64,000 bases of DNA from Streptomyces sp. NBC_01275 (GTDB lineage: Bacteria; Actinomycetota; Actinomycetes; Streptomycetales; Streptomycetaceae), in the NCBI RefSeq assembly GCF_026340655.1, contig NZ_JAPEOZ010000001.1:2418001-2482000 (forward strand). The letters run 5' to 3'. Shown piece after piece: positions 36,704 to 46,042 of this stretch. The position numbers and the translations under genes are program-made. A model generated the notes under the pieces. The model searched no databases and had not been told where the DNA came from. It was given only the letters and a program-made list of their open reading frames with translations. Every line of letters begins with the position of its first letter. Position 1 is the stretch's first letter.

Positions 36704-37795
36704 ATGCGCGCTGCCCGCCTGATCAAGATGGTGCTCCTGCTCCAGTCCCGGCCCGCCATGACCGCCGGCGAGCTGGCCCGCGAGCTGGAGGTGTCGGAGC
36801 GTACGGTCACACGGGACGCGCAGGCCCTGTCGGAGGCCGGGGTGCCGGTGTACGCGGAGCGGGGTCGGGCCGGGGGGTATCGGCTCGTCGGGGGTTACCG
36901 GACGCGGCTGACCGGGCTGGCGCGGGGCGAGGCCGAAGCGCTGTTCCTGAGCGGAGTGCCGGGCGCACTGCGGGAGATGGGGCTCGAGGACGTCGGCTCG
37001 GCCGCCCGGCTGAAGGTCTCGGCGGCCCTGCTCCCCTCCCTGCGGGACGCTCCGCACACGGCGGCCCAACGGTTCCATCTGGACGCGCCGGCCTGGTTCC
37101 GGGAACCGGCCGCCTCGCCGCTCCTGCCGGCGATCGCGGACGCGGTGTGGGACGACCGCCGGATCGCGACCCGCTACCGACGCGGCAAGGGGGAGCCGCA
37201 GGCGGAGGCGATACGGGAACTGGAGCCGTACGGCCTCGTGCTCAAGGCGGGGGTCTGGTACCTGTGCGCCCGGGTGGTGGCCGACGCCGGGGCGGCTGAG
37301 GCGGGCGGGGCCGGGGCGGCTGATGCGGGCGGGGCCGAGGCGGTGGGCGGGGCCGAGGCGGCCGGGGCCGGGGCGGGAGCAGCGGGGGCCAGCTTGTTTC
37401 GGACGTATCGGGTTGATCGGTTCGTCGAGGCCGAAGGGTTGAAGGATCGTTTCAGCAGGGACGAGGCGTTCGACCTTCCCGCCTTCTGGGCCGAGCAGGC
37501 CGAGGGGTTCGCGCGGTCGCTTCTGCGGGACGAGGTCGTGCTGCGGCTCTCGGCGGCGGGGGTGCGCAGACTGCCGCACGCCGTGGATCCGGTGGCCGCG
37601 CGGGACGCCCTGGCGACGGCCGGGGAGCCCGACGGCCGGGGGTGGGTGACGGTGACGCTGGGCGTGGAGTCGCAGGACGTGGCGCACACTCAGCTCACGG
37701 CGCTGGGCCCGGAGGCGGAGGTGGTGTCCCCCGGGTCGCTGCGGCGACGGCTGGCCGAGGACGCGGCGCGGCTGGCCGAGTTGTACCGGCGGTGA
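36704..37795 (+). CDS. HTH regulator with WYL domain and Ala/Gly-rich insertion
   Basis: A 363-residue regulator of the YafY/WYL type. An N-terminal HTH (AGELARELEVSERTVTRDAQAL) with wing (RGRAGGYRL) is followed by the WYL domain (YGLVLKAGVWYLCARV). Between that strand and the next one (FRTYRVDRF) lies a low-complexity Ala/Gly/Glu insertion of about 35 residues encoded by imperfect GCGGGCGGGGCCG repeats (about 37284-37385), normally absent. WYL proteins often sense nucleotides or nucleic acid. ATG 36704 is the chosen start. Confidence 0.88.
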   Translation: MRAARLIKMVLLLQSRPAMTAGELARELEVSERTVTRDAQALSEAGVPVYAERGRAGGYRLVGGYRTRLTGLARGEAEALFLSGVPGALREMGLEDVGSAARLKVSAALLPSLRDAPHTAAQRFHLDAPAWFREPAASPLLPAIADAVWDDRRIATRYRRGKGEPQAEAIRELEPYGLVLKAGVWYLCARVVADAGAAEAGGAGAADAGGAEAVGGAEAAGAGAGAAGASLFRTYRVDRFVEAEGLKDRFSRDEAFDLPAFWAEQAEGFARSLLRDEVVLRLSAAGVRRLPHAVDPVAARDALATAGEPDGRGWVTVTLGVESQDVAHTQLTALGPEAEVVSPGSLRRRLAEDAARLAELYRR

Positions 37796-37867
37796 CTGTG
37801 GTGGTGGCGACAATCCCCGGCACTCCGGGTGCGGCCCACCCGTCCAGGCACGATGCTTGGACCCGTG

Positions 37868-38389
37868 ATGGACGAGACGGAGTTCTGGGAGCTGGTGGAC
37901 GCCTCCCGTGAGGCCGCGGAGGGCGACCCCGAGGAGCAGGCCGACCTGCTCGTGGAGCGGCTGCTCCGGCTGGACCCGGAGTCCGTGCTCGACTTCGCCC
38001 GGCACTTCGAGTCCCGCTACAACCGCGCCTACCGCTGGGACCTGTGGGGCGCGGCCTGGGTGCTGCTGGACGGCGCGAGCGACGACGCCTTCGACTTCTT
38101 CCGGTGCTGGCTGATCGGACAGGGCCGCGAGGTCTTCGAGGGGGCCCTGCACGGCGACCCGGACTCGCTCGCCGATCTGCTGGACGACTTCGACGAGGAG
38201 ATCGACGGGGACGGCGAGGAACTCGGTTACGCGGCCGACGAGGCCTACGAGCAGCTCACCGGGACCGTCGCCCCGGACCTGGGCATTCCGCCCGCGCCCG
38301 CCGAGCCCGAGGGCGCACCGGTCGCGTTCGAGAACGAGGGGGCGCTGGCCGAGCGGTATCCCCGGCTGTGGCAGCGCTTCAAGGAGTGA
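37868..38389 (+). CDS. DUF4240 protein
   Basis: A 173-residue acidic protein starting MDETEFWELVDASREAA, with FDFFRCWLIGQGREVFEGAL in the middle, the pattern of DUF4240 proteins of unknown function. No signal or membrane segment. ATG 37868 is chosen; a GTG one codon upstream is equally possible. Confidence 0.85.
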   Translation: MDETEFWELVDASREAAEGDPEEQADLLVERLLRLDPESVLDFARHFESRYNRAYRWDLWGAAWVLLDGASDDAFDFFRCWLIGQGREVFEGALHGDPDSLADLLDDFDEEIDGDGEELGYAADEAYEQLTGTVAPDLGIPPAPAEPEGAPVAFENEGALAERYPRLWQRFKE

Positions 38390-38418
38390 GCGTCACCCAC
38401 GGGCGCCACGGGTGAACG

Positions 38419-38676
38419 TCACACGGCGAGCCGGCGGCGGGTGCTGTCCGTCGGGATGTACGCCTGTGTCTGGTCGACCCGCACCGCGTGGTGCATCGGG
38501 GCCTTGTTGGCCTGTTCGAGGGCGGACGCGGTGGTCGCGGCCGGACCCAGGACGACCGCGGCGACCGCGCAGAGCACCGTCCAGGGGCTGCGGGCGGCCC
38601 GGGCCCAGCCCGCGTTCTGCTCCCTGGCCTCCCTGGCGTGCGTGGTCTCCGTGGACTCGATACGACTGCTGTTCAT
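38419..38676 (-). CDS. Small hypothetical exported or membrane protein, 85 aa
   Basis: After a polar N-terminus of about 30 residues there is one hydrophobic segment (WTVLCAVAAVVLGPAATTASA) ending in a signal-peptidase-like ASA, then a short polar C-terminus. I do not recognise a family. ATG 38676 is chosen because GGAGG lies eight bases upstream; an upstream ATG at 38709 has none. Confidence 0.6.
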   Translation of the reverse strand: MNSSRIESTETTHAREAREQNAGWARAARSPWTVLCAVAAVVLGPAATTASALEQANKAPMHHAVRVDQTQAYIPTDSTRRRLAV

Positions 38677-38748
38677 GATCCCCGCCTCCAGTCGGTGTGT
38701 GTTGTCCATGACCGTAGGACGCGGGGATGGGAGAACCCTGAAGCTTGT

Positions 38749-39642
38749 CTAAGGGGTTCCTGTGAGCGTTCCTGAGGGTGCGGCCGAGGGCGTCCGGCCC
38801 TGGAGGCGGGCCGCCGTCGTGCGGATCTCCGGGAGGCGGGCGGTGAGCGCCGCGCCGGGGCAGCTCGTCATGTAGCCGTCCTTGTGACCGGCCAGCGCGG
38901 GGAGCGTGGCGGTGGTCCCGGACCGGTACCGGCTGAGGCTGTTGCTGGAGGTGAGCCGGACGCTGGTGCGCGGGTCGACGTCGGACAGGCCCAGTTTCCA
39001 GGCGGCCAGGGACGCGATCGCGTCGACCATGGGCTGCGGGACCGGCACGCCGGAGGTGAAGGTGCCGAGCGCGGCGATGCCGGCCGTGCGGTGGTTGAAG
39101 CCCTGGGTGTGCGCGCCGGTGACGGGGCGGTCGACCCCGCCGGCGCGGCCCTCGTAGATCGTGCCGCAGCGGTCGACGAGGAAGTTGTAGCCGATGTCGT
39201 CCCACTGGCGGGTGCCGGTCTGGCCCGCGTACAGGTAGCGGATGATGCGGGGCGCGTCGGCGCAGTCGTAGCCGTTGGGCGAGTCGGTGTGGTGGACGAA
39301 GACGGCGACGACCTTGTCGTCGTAGCGCGGGGGCGGCTGGGTGCGCTGTGCCGCGACGGCGAGGTCGTCCAGCCAGGCCGCGCGGGGCAGGATGCGCGGC
39401 CTGCCGGCCGGGTGCCCGGCCGTCGCGGGGCGGACGGCGGCGGGCCGGGCGGCGCGGGCGGTCAGCGCGGTGGTGGCGGCGCGGTCGACTCCGCCCGCGC
39501 ACAGCCCCAGGGCGGCGACGGCGGCGAGCCCGGGCAGACAGCCCAGGAGCACGAGGAGCGGGCCCGGTATCCGCGCCGGGCGCCGGCTTCGCATGCCCCG
39601 CGTGCCCCGCGTCGTGCGGGGGACCGGTCGGATGGCGCACAT
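38749..39642 (-). CDS. Secreted peptidoglycan-recognition amidase (PGRP / amidase_2)
   Basis: A 297-residue protein with an Arg-rich N-terminus and a hydrophobic export segment (GPLLVLLGCLPGLAAVAALGL), then a PGRP domain. Zinc-binding pattern residues are present: His in VFVHHTDSPNGY, the later His in AGHKDGYMTSCPG and Cys of SCPG; the Tyr of IGYNFLVD also fits. It probably cleaves between muramic acid and L-Ala. The start could instead be the ATG at 39594 nearer the signal peptide. Confidence 0.9.
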   Translation of the reverse strand: MCAIRPVPRTTRGTRGMRSRRPARIPGPLLVLLGCLPGLAAVAALGLCAGGVDRAATTALTARAARPAAVRPATAGHPAGRPRILPRAAWLDDLAVAAQRTQPPPRYDDKVVAVFVHHTDSPNGYDCADAPRIIRYLYAGQTGTRQWDDIGYNFLVDRCGTIYEGRAGGVDRPVTGAHTQGFNHRTAGIAALGTFTSGVPVPQPMVDAIASLAAWKLGLSDVDPRTSVRLTSSNSLSRYRSGTTATLPALAGHKDGYMTSCPGAALTARLPEIRTTAARLQGRTPSAAPSGTLTGTP

Positions 39643-39829
39643 GGACCCACTCTCGGCCGGTTCCGCTCCGCCCGCGATGTGTGCTGTGCCACCTGGCGGA
39701 ACCATCGTCCCGGTCCGGGACGTTTTCCGGGGTGTACGCGCGCGTGACCGTTTCGGGGCGTCCCGCGCGCGCGGCTGATCACTGGGCCCGTCCCCCACGT
39801 ACTAAGGGGTCCTAGAGAAAGGCGGCTCC

Positions 39830-41014
39830 GTGGACCTGCTCGACATCCTGCTGGCACTGGTGATCCTGGCCTATGCCGGCTCCGGCTACCGCCGTGGACT
39901 GGTGGCCGGCTGCGTCTCGCTGGCCGGGTTCGTGGGCGGTGCGGTGATCGGCGTGTGGGTCCTGCCCTGGCTGATGAACCTGGTGACGCCGGGGACGACC
40001 GCGGCGACGGTGACCGCGGTGTTCACGGTCCTCGTCCCGGCGGTGGTCGGGCACGAGCTGGCGGGGCGGCTGGCGCTGCGGCTGCGCCGCGAGCTGGACC
40101 GGGGGCCGCTGCGGGTGGCCGACGGGATCGGCGGGGCCGCGGCGAACGCGGTGGCGGTGCTGATCGTGGCGTGGGTGGCGGCGAGCGTGCTGGGCGCGTC
40201 CTCGTCGTCGACGGTGACGTCGTCGATCCAGGAATCCAAGCTGCTGGGCGCCGTGCAGGACGCCATGCCGGACACCACGCCGACCTGGTTCTCGCGGGCC
40301 ACGTCCGCGCTGACCCAGGCGGGCTTCCCGCAGGTCTTCAACCCGTTCGAGAACGAGTCGACGGCCGAGGTCGCCAAGCCCACCGGCGACAGCGTCACGG
40401 TCAGCGCGACGAACGCGGCGAAGCTGAGCACGGTGAAGATCGAGGGCGTCTCGGGCGACCAGGGCCGCGAGGGCAGCGGTTTCGTGTACGCGAGCGAGCA
40501 TGTGATGACCAACGCGCACGTGGTGGCGGGCATCGACGACCCGACCGTACGGATCGGCGGGGTGGGGCGGTCGTACGAGGCGCGCGTGGTGCTCTTCGAC
40601 CCGGACAAGGACGTGGCCGTGCTCTACGTGCCGGATCTGAGGGCCCCGCTGCTGCGCTTCGACGACGGCGCGGAGCGGGGCGACGAGGCGGTCGTCGCGG
40701 GCTATCCGCAGGACGGCGACCTCAATCTCCAGGCGGCCACGGTCGCCAACCGGGTGAACGCGACCGGCCGGAACATCTACAACGACGAGACGGTCACCCG
40801 CGAGATCTACTCGATCCGCTCCACGGTCCGCCCCGGCAACTCCGGCGGCCCGCTGCTGACCACCGACGGCCAGGTCTTCGGCGTGGTCTTCGCCCGCTCC
40901 ACCTCGGACGACGAGACGGGCTACGTCCTGACGGCGGCGGAGGTGAGCGGGGACGCCCGGCGGGCCGCCACGGCGACCTCGCCGGTCGACACGGGGAGCC
41001 TGGTCACGTCGTAG
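39830..41014 (+). CDS. MarP-like membrane serine protease (CvpA + trypsin domain)
   Basis: A 394-residue protein: four N-terminal helices of the CvpA/colicin V type (residues 1-125), a linker, and a trypsin-like domain. Catalytic residues are H230 (TNAHVV), D261 (DKDVAVL) and S338 (RPGNSGGPL). The architecture is that of mycobacterial MarP, which maintains acid resistance. GTG 39830 has AAAGGCGG upstream. It is divergent from the PGRP gene; in mycobacteria MarP processes a peptidoglycan hydrolase, which makes the neighbour suggestive. Confidence 0.93.
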   Translation: MDLLDILLALVILAYAGSGYRRGLVAGCVSLAGFVGGAVIGVWVLPWLMNLVTPGTTAATVTAVFTVLVPAVVGHELAGRLALRLRRELDRGPLRVADGIGGAAANAVAVLIVAWVAASVLGASSSSTVTSSIQESKLLGAVQDAMPDTTPTWFSRATSALTQAGFPQVFNPFENESTAEVAKPTGDSVTVSATNAAKLSTVKIEGVSGDQGREGSGFVYASEHVMTNAHVVAGIDDPTVRIGGVGRSYEARVVLFDPDKDVAVLYVPDLRAPLLRFDDGAERGDEAVVAGYPQDGDLNLQAATVANRVNATGRNIYNDETVTREIYSIRSTVRPGNSGGPLLTTDGQVFGVVFARSTSDDETGYVLTAAEVSGDARRAATATSPVDTGSLVTS

Positions 41015-41053
41015 GAGCGGGCCTGGCGCGGCCGCCGTGTCAGGGCGTGCGCG

Positions 41054-41560
41054 TCACAGCGAGCGCCCCATGAACACGTCGTCCACGTACTCCCCGCCCA
41101 GCAGGAACTCCTCCGGGAGGACGCCCTCCACCACGAATCCCTCGGACTCGTAGAGTTTGCGGGCCGGGGTGTTGTGGCCGAGGACGCGCAGGGTGATGCG
41201 GCGGGCGCCGCGCCGTCGGGCCTCGTCGACCGCTCCGCGGATCAGCGCGCGTCCGACGCCCAGGCCGCGCGCCTCGTCGGCGACGGCGAGGCCCTGGATC
41301 TGCCGTACGTGCGCGTTGCAGGCGAGTTCGGTGGGAAAGCCGAGGCGGACATAGCCCACGACACGGGCGTCGGGTTCGTCGAGTTCGGCGACCAGATGGT
41401 CCTCGGGAGCATGGCGTGCGTCGAAGAAGGGGCCGTACGGCGGCTGCGGCTCGGGCATGACCGCGTGCAGGGGCGACCAGGTCCGGGCGTCGAGCAGGGC
41501 GAGCGCCTCGTCGTCGGCGGGACGCGCGGTGCGTATGCGGGGTGGGTGCGACTCGGGCAT
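41054..41560 (-). CDS. GNAT-family N-acetyltransferase
   Basis: A 168-residue acetyltransferase. The acetyl-CoA motif A reads IQGLAVADEARGLGVGRALI, followed by NTPARKLYESEGFVVEG. The substrate is unknown. ATG 41560 is chosen because AGGGTGA lies upstream; a GTG at 41569 would add three residues. It converges on the MarP-like gene. Confidence 0.9.
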   Translation of the reverse strand: MPESHPPRIRTARPADDEALALLDARTWSPLHAVMPEPQPPYGPFFDARHAPEDHLVAELDEPDARVVGYVRLGFPTELACNAHVRQIQGLAVADEARGLGVGRALIRGAVDEARRRGARRITLRVLGHNTPARKLYESEGFVVEGVLPEEFLLGGEYVDDVFMGRSL

Positions 41561-41631
41561 GAGCGTCACCCTACGACGCGAGGGCGGTGACCCGACCGGG
41601 GTTTTACGGGGTCGCGCGGCAGGATGAGGGC

Positions 41632-42525
41632 ATGGAACATACGCGAATCGTGGTGGCCGGCGCCTCCGGTCTCATCGGCAGCGCCCTGGTGCGGTCCCTG
41701 ACCGCCGACGGGCACGAGGTGGTGCGCCTGGTGCGCCATGCGCCCCGGGGGACGGACGAGGTGCGCTGGGACCCGGAGCAGGGGCGGGTGGACACGGCCG
41801 GGCTCGCCGGGTGCGACGCCGTGGTCAATCTGGCGGGGGCGGGGGTCGGCGACCGGCGCTGGACGGACGCGTACAAGCGGCGGATCCACGACAGCCGGGT
41901 GCACGGCACGAGGGCCCTGGCCCGCGCCGTGGCCGAACTGGACGAACGGCCCCGGGTGTTCGTCAACGGCAGCGCGATGGGCTTCTACGGCGAGACGGGC
42001 GCCCGGGTCGTGGACGAGGACGCGCCCGCCGGGACCGGCTTCCTGCCGGAGCTGTGCGTGGAGTGGGAGGCGGCCGCCGCGCCGGCACAGGAGGCGGGCG
42101 TGCGCACGGTGTTCACCCGGACCGGGCTGGTCGTGGCGCGCGGCGGCGGGGCCTGGGGGAAGCTGTTCCCGCTGTTCAAGGCGGGGCTCGGGGGGCGGAT
42201 GGGCGACGGACGGCAGTACTGGTCGTACATCGCGCTGCACGACGAGGTGGCCGCGATCCGGCATCTCCTCGACCGGGACGACCTGTCGGGCCCGTTCAAC
42301 CTGACCGCGCCCGAGCCGCTGACGAACGGCGAGATCACCGTGGCGATGGGGCGGGTGCTGCGCCGGCCGACGCTGTTCGCGGTGCCGGCGCCGGTGCTGC
42401 GGACCGTGCTGGGCGAGATGGCCGGGGACGTGCTGGGCAGCGCGCGGGTGGTGCCGAAGCGGCTGCTGGAGTCGGGGTTCGCCTTCGCGTTCCCCGGGAT
42501 CGAGGACGCGATCCGGGCCGCCTGA
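41632..42525 (+). CDS. TIGR01777-family epimerase (SDR39U1-like)
   Basis: A 297-residue extended SDR-type protein with NAD(P) motif VVAGASGLIGSALV. It has VNLAGAGVGDRRW, VNGSAMGFYGETG and DEDAPAGTGFLPELCVEWE, the hallmarks of the TIGR01777/YfcH family. The C-terminal third has the DUF1731-like pattern. The physiological substrate is unknown. Confidence 0.92.
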   Translation: MEHTRIVVAGASGLIGSALVRSLTADGHEVVRLVRHAPRGTDEVRWDPEQGRVDTAGLAGCDAVVNLAGAGVGDRRWTDAYKRRIHDSRVHGTRALARAVAELDERPRVFVNGSAMGFYGETGARVVDEDAPAGTGFLPELCVEWEAAAAPAQEAGVRTVFTRTGLVVARGGGAWGKLFPLFKAGLGGRMGDGRQYWSYIALHDEVAAIRHLLDRDDLSGPFNLTAPEPLTNGEITVAMGRVLRRPTLFAVPAPVLRTVLGEMAGDVLGSARVVPKRLLESGFAFAFPGIEDAIRAA

Positions 42526-42685
42526 CCCGGGAGGGACCGTATGCGACCGCCGTGCGACCGTGCCCTGTTCATGCGCGACTGTCCCTGACCGATCACGGCC
42601 CTAACCTCGATCCGAACTCGGGTATCCCGGACGCCCGTTGGGGGCATGACGTCTCCACCGGCCGCGCAACCTCGAGGAGGGGCAC

Positions 42686-44143
42686 GTGCTTGAGCCCGCG
42701 TATCAGGCGGACGTTGTCGTCGTGGGAGCCGGGGTCGCCGGACTCTCGGCGGCGCATCGGCTGACCAGCGCAGGAGTAACGACCGCAGTCCTGGAGGCCG
42801 CCCCTTGCGTAGGCGGCCGCATGTCGACCGAGAAAGTCGACGGATTCCGGCTCGACCGGATCGGGCAGCTGCTGTCCACGGCATATCCCGAACTGGCGCA
42901 GACCCCGGGGCTGGACGCGCTCGTCCTGCGTCCCTTCGCCCCCGGGGTTCTGCTGCACAGCGACGGACGCCACCATCGCGCGGGCGCGCAGGTGGGCGCA
43001 GGGAGCGCGAGGGGCGCACTGCACGCCGTACGCGCCCTGGCGAGCGCCCCACGGCCCGGCGCACTGCCCGCGCTGCCCAGGCCGCGCACGGGCGGCCCCC
43101 GGGCGGTGCCGTTGCCCGGAAGGCGGGCGGGCGCGCCGTGGCAGACGGCCGCGGCCCCGCCCCGGGTCCGGGCGGGCGCGCCGCTGGGCACGGCCGTGGA
43201 CCAGGCGCGGCTGGGCGCCGCGCTCACCCGGCTCGCGGCCACGCCCGCCGAACGGCTGCTGCGCCGCCCGGAGTCGCCGGCCGCGCAGGCCCTCGCGGCG
43301 CGCGGGCTGCCGGCCCGCACGATCGACGGCTTCCTGCGCCCCCTGCTGGCGGCCCTGCTCTGCGACCCGGACCTCACCACCTCCAGCCGGTGCGCGGACC
43401 TCGCGCTGCGCGCCTTCGCGGCGGGCCGGCTGTGTCTGCCGGAGGGCGGGGCCGAGGTGCTGCCGGAGCTGCTCGCGCGGACGCTGCCGGCGGGCACCGT
43501 GCACACCGGGGTGCGGGTCACCTCGGTCTCCACGACCTCGGTGACCACCGCCGAGCACGGCGAGTTCCGCTGCCGCGCCGTGCTGGTGGCCACCGACGCG
43601 CGCACCGCGGCGGAACTGCTGCCCGGGCTGCGCGTGCCGGACTTCCACCCGGTGACGGTCGTCCACCACACCACGGACGAGCCCCCGACGACCGGGGCCT
43701 CGCTGCTCCTGGACGCCGACCGGGGCGGGCCGGTCGCGCACACGGCGGTGGTCAGCCAGGTCGACCCGAGCCGGGCGCCGGCCGGGCGCGCGCTGATCTC
43801 GTCCACGGTCCTCGGCGTCCCGCCCGACGACGTCGACACCGCCGTCCGAATGCATCTGGCCCGGCTGTACGGCGTCTCGACCGCCCGGTGGGAGACCCTC
43901 GCCGTCCGTCGCACCGCCGAGGCCGTCCCCGCGATGCGGCCGCCGCACGATCTGCGGCGGCCGGTACGGCTGCTGGCGGGGCTGTACGTGTGCGGCGACC
44001 ACCGGGACACCAGCACCGTGCAGGGGGCCTTGCACTCGGCGCACCGGGTGTCCGCGGCGATCGTCTCCGACCTGGGCGCGGCGAACTCGCTGCACCGGGC
44101 CGACCCGTTACCGACGGCCCGGGAGGACCAGGCGGCGGCCTGA
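42686..44143 (+). CDS. FAD-dependent amine oxidase / phytoene desaturase-like oxidoreductase
   Basis: A 485-residue flavoprotein with FAD motif VVVVGAGVAGLSAAHRL, the downstream APCVGGRM and the C-terminal LYVCGDHRDTSTVQGALHSAHR characteristic of NAD(P)-binding amine oxidase-like proteins. The middle contains a disordered Ala/Pro/Arg-rich stretch (about residues 105-165). GTG 42686 follows GAGGAGGGG. The substrate is unknown; carotenoid enzymes are not encoded nearby. Confidence 0.87.
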   Translation: MLEPAYQADVVVVGAGVAGLSAAHRLTSAGVTTAVLEAAPCVGGRMSTEKVDGFRLDRIGQLLSTAYPELAQTPGLDALVLRPFAPGVLLHSDGRHHRAGAQVGAGSARGALHAVRALASAPRPGALPALPRPRTGGPRAVPLPGRRAGAPWQTAAAPPRVRAGAPLGTAVDQARLGAALTRLAATPAERLLRRPESPAAQALAARGLPARTIDGFLRPLLAALLCDPDLTTSSRCADLALRAFAAGRLCLPEGGAEVLPELLARTLPAGTVHTGVRVTSVSTTSVTTAEHGEFRCRAVLVATDARTAAELLPGLRVPDFHPVTVVHHTTDEPPTTGASLLLDADRGGPVAHTAVVSQVDPSRAPAGRALISSTVLGVPPDDVDTAVRMHLARLYGVSTARWETLAVRRTAEAVPAMRPPHDLRRPVRLLAGLYVCGDHRDTSTVQGALHSAHRVSAAIVSDLGAANSLHRADPLPTAREDQAAA

Positions 44144-44197
44144 GGGGCTCCTCCGGGGGCTTGCCGGGTGGGTGGGGCGGGGTGCAGCCGACGTACC

Positions 44198-44213
44198 GGG
44201 GGCTCCCGCCCCC
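44198..44213. terminator. Short GC hairpin between convergent genes
   Basis: GGGGGC-TCCC-GCCCCC between the oxidoreductase and NsdA-like genes; a weak terminator candidate. Confidence 0.45.
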
Positions 44214-44241
44214 AGCCCCCCGGCCTCTGCCCCTCCCCCGC

Positions 44242-45765
44242 CTACCCCAGCGCCGCCACCCTGTCCCGGTAGTTTCGGGCCGGGCCCGCGTCCTTGTAGG
44301 GCTCCAGGCGGCGTTCGAAGTCCCTGATGTACTCCACCGCGCGCACCGACCGCATCTCCGCCGCCTGGCCGGCCGCCTCGGCGGCCAGTTGGCAGGCCTG
44401 GTCGAGTTCGCCCAGGCCGAGGCGGGCGGTGGCGAGGACGACGCGGCAGAAGAGGCGGCTGCGGGCGAAGGCGGCGGGGCGCAGCTGGAGGGCGCGTTCG
44501 GCGTGCTGGACGGCGGCCCGGTACTGCTGGAGGTCGCGGTGGCAGTGCCCGAACTCGTCGGCCAGCTGGGCGTCGTCGAAGAACCGCGCCCAGTACGGCG
44601 TGTCGTCGCCGGTCTTGGCGGCCTCCAGCGCCCGCTCGGCGCGCACCAGGGCGGCGGTGCAGGCGCGCACCTCGCCGAGCACGCCGTGCCCGCGCGCCTC
44701 GGCCGCGTGCAGCAGCGCCTGCACGACCGGCGGGGCCCCGGTGCCGACCCCCTGCTGGGCCACCCGCGCGAGCTGCACGGCCTCGCGCCCATGGCCGAGG
44801 TAGACGGCCTGGCGGCTCATGGTGACGAGGACGAAGGAGCCGTACGCCCGGTCGCCGGCCGCCTGGGAGAGGCGCAGGGCCTGGACGAAGTAGCGCTGGG
44901 CGAGGCCGTGCGCGGCGATGTCGAAGGAGGTCCAGCCGGCGAGCCGGGTGAGGTCGGCGGCGGCGCCGAACAGCCGACGGCCGGTCTGCTCGCCGTAGGA
45001 GCCGCGCAGCATCGGCTCGCACTCGTGCTCCAGGTAGCGCACGAGGGCCTGGCGGGCGTGGCCGCCGCCGTACATGTCGTCGAGGGTGCGGAAGAGCTCG
45101 CCGACCGAGCGCAGCGCGGAGATGTCGCCGCCGGTGACCCGCTGACCGGGGCCGCGCTCGGTGCCGTGGCCGCGTTGCCGGGGGACGGCCGGCGGCCTGG
45201 GCGGCTGCTGGCCTGACGTCTGCTGGACGGGCGGCTGCGGGGCGGGCGCGACCGGGGACTTGGGGGCCGGGCGGCCGCCCTGGAGGGGCACCCGGGGCGG
45301 CTGTTCGCCGGCGCGGGCGACCCGCTCGTCGGCCCGTCCGATCAGCCAGTCCCGGCTGGGCACCACGAGCCCCGCCGGGGTGAAGGCGATCTTGCGCAGC
45401 TCGGCGTGGCTGCCGGAGTCCTTGCGCCACAGTCCGCCGACGATGTCGATGGCCTCCTCGGGGGTGCCGGCGAACTCCAGTCCCGCGTAGACGGGGGCGC
45501 AGGCGTCCAGGCCGAGGTCCTGGGCGGTGAGGCGGCGGCCCAGGCGGCGGGTGAAGACCTCGGCGATCAGGGCGGGGGTGGTGCCCCGGGGCTGCTGCCC
45601 GCGCAGCCACCGGGTGACGGAGGTCTTGTCGTATCTGAGGTCGAGCCCGTGCTCGAGACCGAGCTGATCGACGCGACGGGCGAGACCCGCGTTGGAGAAG
45701 CCCGCTTCTGCGATGAGCGCGGCGAGCTGGCGGTTGGGAGTGCGCTGCGCGGGTCGTTCCGTCAT
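44242..45765 (-). CDS. NsdA-like TPR transcriptional regulator
   Basis: A 507-residue protein. The N-terminal 90 residues resemble the HTH of Streptomyces NsdA-type regulators (NAGLARRVDQLGLEHGL, KTSVTRWLRGQQPRGTTPAL). There is a Pro/Gln-rich linker at about 150-210, then a long helical region with tetratricopeptide-like repeats to the end. NsdA proteins restrain sporulation and antibiotic production; here that is by analogy only. It is divergent from lipB. Confidence 0.8.
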   Translation of the reverse strand: MTERPAQRTPNRQLAALIAEAGFSNAGLARRVDQLGLEHGLDLRYDKTSVTRWLRGQQPRGTTPALIAEVFTRRLGRRLTAQDLGLDACAPVYAGLEFAGTPEEAIDIVGGLWRKDSGSHAELRKIAFTPAGLVVPSRDWLIGRADERVARAGEQPPRVPLQGGRPAPKSPVAPAPQPPVQQTSGQQPPRPPAVPRQRGHGTERGPGQRVTGGDISALRSVGELFRTLDDMYGGGHARQALVRYLEHECEPMLRGSYGEQTGRRLFGAAADLTRLAGWTSFDIAAHGLAQRYFVQALRLSQAAGDRAYGSFVLVTMSRQAVYLGHGREAVQLARVAQQGVGTGAPPVVQALLHAAEARGHGVLGEVRACTAALVRAERALEAAKTGDDTPYWARFFDDAQLADEFGHCHRDLQQYRAAVQHAERALQLRPAAFARSRLFCRVVLATARLGLGELDQACQLAAEAAGQAAEMRSVRAVEYIRDFERRLEPYKDAGPARNYRDRVAALG

Positions 45766-45985
45766 CTGCGGTGCGGTCTCCTGCCTTCCGGGCCTCTGAC
45801 GTGCCCGGATGAAGTGCCCTGATTGCGGTGAGCGGCCTTTGCGGCCTCATGAACGGCGCGAATGTAGCGGAGCGTAAGCAACCGATCGCACATCTCGACG
45901 CTCATTCATCCGATCGTGTGAGGATTGGCCGCGAGACTGACGCCCGGCGCACGGACGTACAGTGGCGTGGGCGCGTTACGTGCCT

Positions 45986-46031
45986 TACGACCTCGCAGTC
46001 CTACGACCTTCGAGTCCTGCGACCTTCAGGG
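45986..46031 (+). repeat. 16-bp direct repeats in the lipB leader
   Basis: Two full units TACGACCTYSSAGTCC (45986-46001, 46002-46017) and a partial third (from 46018) directly precede the lipB ribosome site GGGAGG. Confidence 0.7.
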
Positions 46032-46042
46032 AGGCGCTTGCC

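Noticed and set aside
33815..38152. Very long open frame (about 1,445 codons) on the minus strand across aceE and the WYL gene
   Set aside because: It is antisense to genes with clear domains. Its length follows from GC-rich codon structure; its translation is low-complexity and lacks domains.
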